34,605 bases of DNA from Clostridiales bacterium (GTDB taxonomy: Bacteria > Bacillota > Clostridia > Lachnospirales > Lachnospiraceae). The position numbers and the translations under genes are program-made. The notes below the pieces were generated by a model, which worked only from the letters and a program-made list of their open reading frames with translations, was not told the origin of the DNA and did no database searches. Below, one piece after another: positions 31,401 through 34,605 of this stretch (its first letter is position 1; every line of letters begins with the position of its first letter). The DNA lies in the NCBI GenBank assembly GCA_012512995.1, contig JAAZDA010000177.1:1-34605 (forward strand). The letters run 5' to 3'.

Positions 31401-31953
31401 TTCTGATCTTCTTTACACGCTTACTGCCGAGTCAGAATATCTGCAGGCCGAACAGGAAGCTACAAGAGCTCTTGCTCAGATTAAGAATATCCTTGCTATG
31501 CAAAAGCCGTATAAGAACATCGCTGATTTACCTACGCTGATGCAGCAGGTGCAGATGGTATACGGGCAGCTTCTTGACCTCAAGAAACAGGACGTATATG
31601 CAGAGATCCAGGGTGCTATGGGAGAAATCCACCAGACCGCTCAGTATGATCAGAAGGATATTGTCGCCAAAGCAGATGATGCTCTTGGCACAAAGAAAAA
31701 AGCTGCCGCAGACGCCACGACATTGACCCAACTGGATGCTATGAAGATTCAAATTGCAAGCATTCGCCAGCAATATATTAAGGCGCTTATGGTTCCTGCA
31801 AAGCCTGATGAAAAGGCAGCCACAGCTTCCAGAAGCAGCCTCGGTTATAGCATCAAGCTTAAAAGTGAAGACGACGTTGATAAGTATGTTGCGGACATTA
31901 AAGAAAAGCTTATGGAAATGCTCGACGGCAACGATGTGCTGCATATCATCTAA
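28468..31953 (+). CDS. brxC: BREX ATPase BrxC
   Basis: This 1161-residue AAA-like ATPase is typical in size for BrxC/PglY. Walker A is G70-F-F-G-S-G-K-S77, soon after W-I-S-G; Walker B is M-F-M-I-D-E (255-260), followed by V-G-Q-Y-I-G. The C-terminal third is coiled-coil-like and ends with a helical region. It is a required core component of BREX, probably acting on DNA during recognition or exclusion. GGGAGGG precedes the ATG. It is followed by two non-core genes before pglX. Confidence 0.95.
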   Translation: MQLQYIYKSDINRDINGVIKVAQNDEKSIEQELREYIITRELRKHFNTFFNNYEKSLSYPTDKIGVWISGFFGSGKSHFLKILSYLLSNDTVAGKPAVEYFTDKFDDPMMFAQLERCAKVPTDTILFNIDSKSPINKDKTAILRVFAKVFYEYRGFYGDDLKVARLEQFIDKSGKTADFKAKFAEVNGDEWENVRDAFAFFEDDLVATLVETLGMSETAARNWFNGTETADMSIEQLVKEIKEYIDSKGKSFRLMFMIDEVGQYIGSDGSLMLNLQTIVEEIGSKCDGRVWVMVTSQEAIDSITKISGDDFSKIQGRFNTRLSLSSSSVDEVIKKRILAKTETAEQMLLMSYGKNSAVLKNLFTFNDAVLDLKGYSGEYDFVETYPFVPYQFRLMQNVLAQIRKHGNSGKHLSGGERSMLSGFQEAAQAIENKDENALVPFSLFYNTVHTFLESAIRRVIDRCQTAADSHDGIEQYDVSILKLLYLIRYVDDIKANVDNITTLMVDDIRADKINMRKSIQESLDRLVSQNYIARNGDTYTFLTDDEQDIERDIRNTPVDSATIVQSISQIIFGDLYVSKKFKYGKYDFPYDQIIDETTIGQLTGAVRLRILTVASDLYNAGDQALLMRSNVDNEAILVLSDKYPYFDDLESAAKIRKYVKSRNVAQLPEAIQHIIRGKQQQASAYEKTAKEHISAAILEANVYVSGETSSIKTSSVKDKIETALSSLVESVYSKLGYIKHNFDNDNELLQILSNQNKQMTIGGGIAVYNPEAVDEVEQFLELQGMKMLPTSMGDIQRRFSAIPYGWREIDIASVVCSLISIQKVALQYSGSMIQPTDKHIPDYLRRKTEIDKTLVARRTAISDSLMKKSREFLKEYFNTMDLPSDEDSLISYVLDSFTAERDKLQSLLDNQYASGTYPDKAVVENGVKLCTDLLSQKKDNTALLTKMVAMEDEFLDLSEDMADVLAFFKNQKTIFDSASDLLYTLTAESEYLQAEQEATRALAQIKNILAMQKPYKNIADLPTLMQQVQMVYGQLLDLKKQDVYAEIQGAMGEIHQTAQYDQKDIVAKADDALGTKKKAAADATTLTQLDAMKIQIASIRQQYIKALMVPAKPDEKAATASRSSLGYSIKLKSEDDVDKYVADIKEKLMEMLDGNDVLHII

Positions 31954-31974
31954 TAAATAAACAGGAGGACGGAC

Positions 31975-33444
31975 ATGAACTTTGATTTTCTGAAAGAGCT
32001 TAGAGGACTTGGGCATGTTTACGAGAATTGCAATAATGCAGAAAAGCTTGCAATGACAATGCCGGTTCAGAGCGTTTTTACCTCTCGTAAAAGCGCAGAA
32101 TTACTTGCAAAATTTATTTATATGGCCGCTCATAATCAGGAAATGGAAGAATTGACATTTGCAGATATTCTCTCTGACATGACCGTCCGTAAGTTTATTA
32201 ACTCCAGAGATGTCATGGACGCTTTTCACTATATCAGAAAAAACGGTAATAGAGCGGTTCATAGTGATGATGAGAATACCGCGGAAGATGCAGTAGCTGT
32301 TCTTCAGGATCTTCATTATATTGCAGGTGAAACCGCTTCCATGCTTGGCCTAATTCACAATTATCCATCGTTTGATGATAGAATTGCTTCCTTCCCGGAA
32401 GCCAAGTTTGTCGATGAAGAAGATATTGATAAAAAGGCACGAGCAATGGTTCTTGCATATATTGCGGAGTTCAACGCTCAAGAGGAACGCGACAAATACA
32501 TTGAGACGAAGGACTACGATTGGGTTACTTATTCAATTGAGGGAAATGTTGAGATGCACGAGTACCTTGAATTTAAGTACAAGCCAAAGCAAGTTGAGAT
32601 AATTGAATATCTTCAGACCTACCTTGCTACGTTAATTCGTTTTTCAATTGAGCGCTCACCGGAAAATGCTGAAGAACTGGAATTGTCGTATCCGGTTACT
32701 CTTGATGCGAAGCTTATCATCGGAGGCACAATATATTCTTCTGAAAACATGGAATCTTTTATATTAGCAATTGTTGATGAACTCCCAAAAGCAAACGGAT
32801 TTATCATAGACTGCACATGTACCGGTAACCTTCGTGAGTATTTCAATGATGAACCAAATGAAAACGGCGATGAACGTTTGAATATGATTCGAAAAGATGC
32901 TGTTTGGACTGGCGCTGGAATGCTCGATACATTAGAACAGTTTAAACGTCGCAATGTATTTGAGTACAAACTTGCTATTTTTTATCCTGACAGTGGCGAA
33001 TCCAAGTACAAAAAAATACATAACGGAAAAGAAATAGATGTAATTTCATCCTGCACCGAAGAAATTGTGGATCATGTTTTCGATGAAGAATGGTGGTCTT
33101 GGAGCTTAAATTTATGTGCCGAATTTGATATTAATAAACATCATGATGAACTGATGAAACTACAGAGTATTGTCAGAGACAATATCCCTGAAAGCCAAGT
33201 TTCTTTTTGTGAAGATGCTTGGGAAGATGGCGATTTCCATATTTTTTGCAACGGCATTCAGTGGAACTGCAAATGTTTGCGAGAGATTCAAAATTTTCTT
33301 GATAAAATAAACGAAGTCTTCTTGCCGATTAAGGATGATGTTGATGCCGTATGCGATGGAACTTGGGAGATAAAAAACCGTTTTGCAGTTGCTACGTGGG
33401 AGTGGACAAAACAAGGGTTTAAGGTAAAGGGGACCTGCTTTTAA
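31975..33444 (+). CDS. BREX-embedded protein with HsdR-N/DUF4145-like HEPN domain
   Basis: The first 120 residues of this 489-residue protein resemble the DUF4145-like domain at the N-terminus of type I restriction HsdR subunits: N-F-D-F-L-K-E-L, a helix with A-E-L-L-A-K-F-I, and the signature Y-I-R88-K-N-G-N92-R-A-V-H96. The remaining 370 residues have no helicase or nuclease motif that I can see; they are acidic and tryptophan-rich toward the end (E-E-W-W-S-W-S, A-T-W-E-W-T-K-Q). AGGAGG lies upstream and the gene is 21 bases behind brxC, so it is co-transcribed with BREX. A sensor or effector added to the defence is inference. Confidence 0.75.
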   Translation: MNFDFLKELRGLGHVYENCNNAEKLAMTMPVQSVFTSRKSAELLAKFIYMAAHNQEMEELTFADILSDMTVRKFINSRDVMDAFHYIRKNGNRAVHSDDENTAEDAVAVLQDLHYIAGETASMLGLIHNYPSFDDRIASFPEAKFVDEEDIDKKARAMVLAYIAEFNAQEERDKYIETKDYDWVTYSIEGNVEMHEYLEFKYKPKQVEIIEYLQTYLATLIRFSIERSPENAEELELSYPVTLDAKLIIGGTIYSSENMESFILAIVDELPKANGFIIDCTCTGNLREYFNDEPNENGDERLNMIRKDAVWTGAGMLDTLEQFKRRNVFEYKLAIFYPDSGESKYKKIHNGKEIDVISSCTEEIVDHVFDEEWWSWSLNLCAEFDINKHHDELMKLQSIVRDNIPESQVSFCEDAWEDGDFHIFCNGIQWNCKCLREIQNFLDKINEVFLPIKDDVDAVCDGTWEIKNRFAVATWEWTKQGFKVKGTCF

Positions 33445-33464
33445 GCGTGAAATGAGGATGGAGT

Positions 33465-33971
33465 ATGGCAAAGAAAAAGGATTATCGCGAATTACTAAAA
33501 ACACCTTTTGATACTGGAATTCGTAACTTCGCAGAAGTCGCAAAGTACTTCTTATATTATACTCCATCTATTGATAGCGCTCATTCTTCAGGGCCAATTC
33601 CCGATAACAGAGCTACTGAATTGCTTGCTGAGATGCTGGACAGCACTGGGTTAGCTGGAAATACGAGATTTCTAAAAAGAATCCTTCAGGCATCGTGGAA
33701 AAATTCCGAACTGGACGAATATGTTATCGACTTTGAGAAATCGAGAATGCTGTGTGATATGTACAATAATGAAAATGAACTTCACGCACTATTAAGACAT
33801 ATTAGGAATTCCCTTGCACATGGATATGTTTACGTTTGGAAAAAGAAAAAGGGTAACTTTATCATGCTGGTTGATTATGACGCAGGTAAGCATAAACCAA
33901 CAGCAAAAATTTTGATAACATCAACAATCCTAGAGCAATGGAAGGCTATTTTGGAAAACGAAATAGTATAA
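33465..33971 (+). CDS. Small HEPN-motif protein embedded in the BREX operon
   Basis: This 168-residue protein is largely helical. Near the end of a helix it carries R-H-I-R114-N-S-L-A-H119-G-Y, the R-x4-H form of the HEPN nuclease motif common in toxins and defence effectors. A beta-strand-rich tail follows (F-I-M-L-V-D-Y-D, then T-A-K-I-L-I-T-S). No transmembrane segment is seen. It is 20 bases after the 489-residue gene and 12 before pglX, so all three are one unit. It may be an RNase effector held in check by its neighbour, but non-catalytic HEPN proteins also keep this motif. Base composition looks more AT-rich than in brxC. Confidence 0.7.
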   Translation: MAKKKDYRELLKTPFDTGIRNFAEVAKYFLYYTPSIDSAHSSGPIPDNRATELLAEMLDSTGLAGNTRFLKRILQASWKNSELDEYVIDFEKSRMLCDMYNNENELHALLRHIRNSLAHGYVYVWKKKKGNFIMLVDYDAGKHKPTAKILITSTILEQWKAILENEIV

Positions 33972-33983
33972 AGGAGAACATCC

Positions 33984-34605
33984 ATGAATAAAACAGCCAT
34001 AAAAAACTTTGCTATCTGGGTACGAGTTCAGTTGATTGAATCCGCTAAGCAGAGAGCATTCGAATATGAAATCACAGAGAACGGTGAGAATAGTGTCAAT
34101 ATAGAAAGCATTGGCGGTCGTTTGCTGTCCAAAGACGAAAAAGAACAACGCGGGCAATTGATTGCTAAGATCCATCAAAAAGGCTACACCCAGGTAATGG
34201 AAGAAGCCGCCTACACCTGGTTTAACCGTTTTATTGCACTCCGATTCATGGAGGTCAATGGCTATCTTCCTTCAAAGATTCGTGTATTTACTGATGAAAA
34301 TGGTACGTTCAAACCTGATATCCTGAAGCAGGCTATGTCTGTTGAATTAGATGGACTGGACAGAAAAAAAGTCCTGAAGCTTCTTGATGCGCAGGCTAAT
34401 GAGGAGCTTTACAAGTATCTCCTCATCACCCAGTGTAACGCACTGAACGCCGCCCTACCGGAGATGTTCGAGAAGCTCGGCAGCTATACCGAAATGCTTC
34501 TGCCCAACAATATTCTAAAGCCAGATAGTGTTCTTGGGCGGCTTGTGACGGATATACCAGAAGAAGATTGGAAAGACGCGGTGCAGATCATCGGGTGGAT
34601 GTATC
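33984..34605 (+). CDS. pglX: BREX adenine methyltransferase PglX, 5' part only
   Basis: The first 207 codons are visible; the gene continues past the window edge. The N-terminus matches BREX type 1 PglX: A-Y-T-W-F-N-R-F-I-A-L-R-F-M-E-V-N-G-Y-L-P (interrupted here at I-A-L-R), then L-F-D/L-L-D-A-Q-A-N-E-E-L-Y-K-Y-L-L-I-T-Q-C and L-G-S-Y-T-E-M-L-L-P-N. The methyltransferase motif N-P-P-Y lies beyond the window. PglX modifies host DNA at a BREX site so that unmodified phage DNA can be recognised. AAAGGAG eight bases upstream sets the ATG. The order brxA-brxB-brxC-pglX points to type 1 BREX. Confidence 0.92.
   Translation, partial: MNKTAIKNFAIWVRVQLIESAKQRAFEYEITENGENSVNIESIGGRLLSKDEKEQRGQLIAKIHQKGYTQVMEEAAYTWFNRFIALRFMEVNGYLPSKIRVFTDENGTFKPDILKQAMSVELDGLDRKKVLKLLDAQANEELYKYLLITQCNALNAALPEMFEKLGSYTEMLLPNNILKPDSVLGRLVTDIPEEDWKDAVQIIGWMY

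Overview
The window reads as part of an integrative and conjugative element (ICE) from a gut-type Firmicute, most likely a Clostridia relative, with a phage-defence operon as cargo. The organism call is an inference. It rests on strong AAGGAGG-type ribosome binding sites, on transfer genes of the Gram-positive kind (PrgI, VirB4, VirD4/PcfC, PcfB, a CHAP hydrolase and a class B sortase), and on small accessory families typical of Firmicutes ICEs (DUF4314, DUF3848, DUF3846/YodL, DUF3991). All convincing genes lie on the + strand.

Layout. Bases 1-854 hold a possible gene tail, two tandem terminator hairpins, a doubtful small membrane ORF and a hairpin-rich non-coding stretch. Bases 855-3487 carry parA, parB and an acidic lipoprotein. 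Bases 3563-7859 carry a 1406-residue LPXTG-type adhesin (thioester domain plus about ten Cna_B/SpaA-like repeats, IPKTG signal), overlapped at its end by a 28-residue membrane microprotein. Bases 7924-15504 are a dense, mostly overlapping block of small accessory genes that includes an ArdC-like antirestriction protein and a DUF3991/Toprim protein. The probable oriT is at about 15501-15600. It is followed by a MobC-like protein, a MOBP-type relaxase, a PcfB-like protein, VirD4, a pilin/Maff2-like protein, a VirB6/TrbL-like protein, PrgI, VirB4, sortase B and a CHAP hydrolase (15617-26824). The sortase probably anchors the adhesin, and the CHAP enzyme probably opens peptidoglycan for the mating channel. 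The accessory block sits on the side of oriT away from the transfer genes, where a leading region would be.

A strong terminator at 26831-26883 closes the transfer operon. A new unit then starts from a consensus sigma-A-type promoter (TTGACA, 17 bp, TATAAT) overlapped by palindromes. It runs from a small Xre regulator through brxA, brxB and brxC, then two genes that are not BREX core components, then the start of pglX, which leaves the window. This is the front half of a type 1 BREX system. The two inserted genes both carry HEPN-like signatures: an HsdR-N/DUF4145-like domain in the 489-residue protein and an R-N-S-L-A-H motif in the 168-residue protein. They are the strongest candidates here for an undescribed defence accessory module.

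Other notable signals are a recurring C-terminal tail (like K-E/D-R-S/G-x-E-R) on many unrelated accessory proteins, recurrent hairpins placed directly before ribosome binding sites, and three genes shorter than 60 residues (7773, 11394 and 12534) that simple ORF cut-offs would miss.
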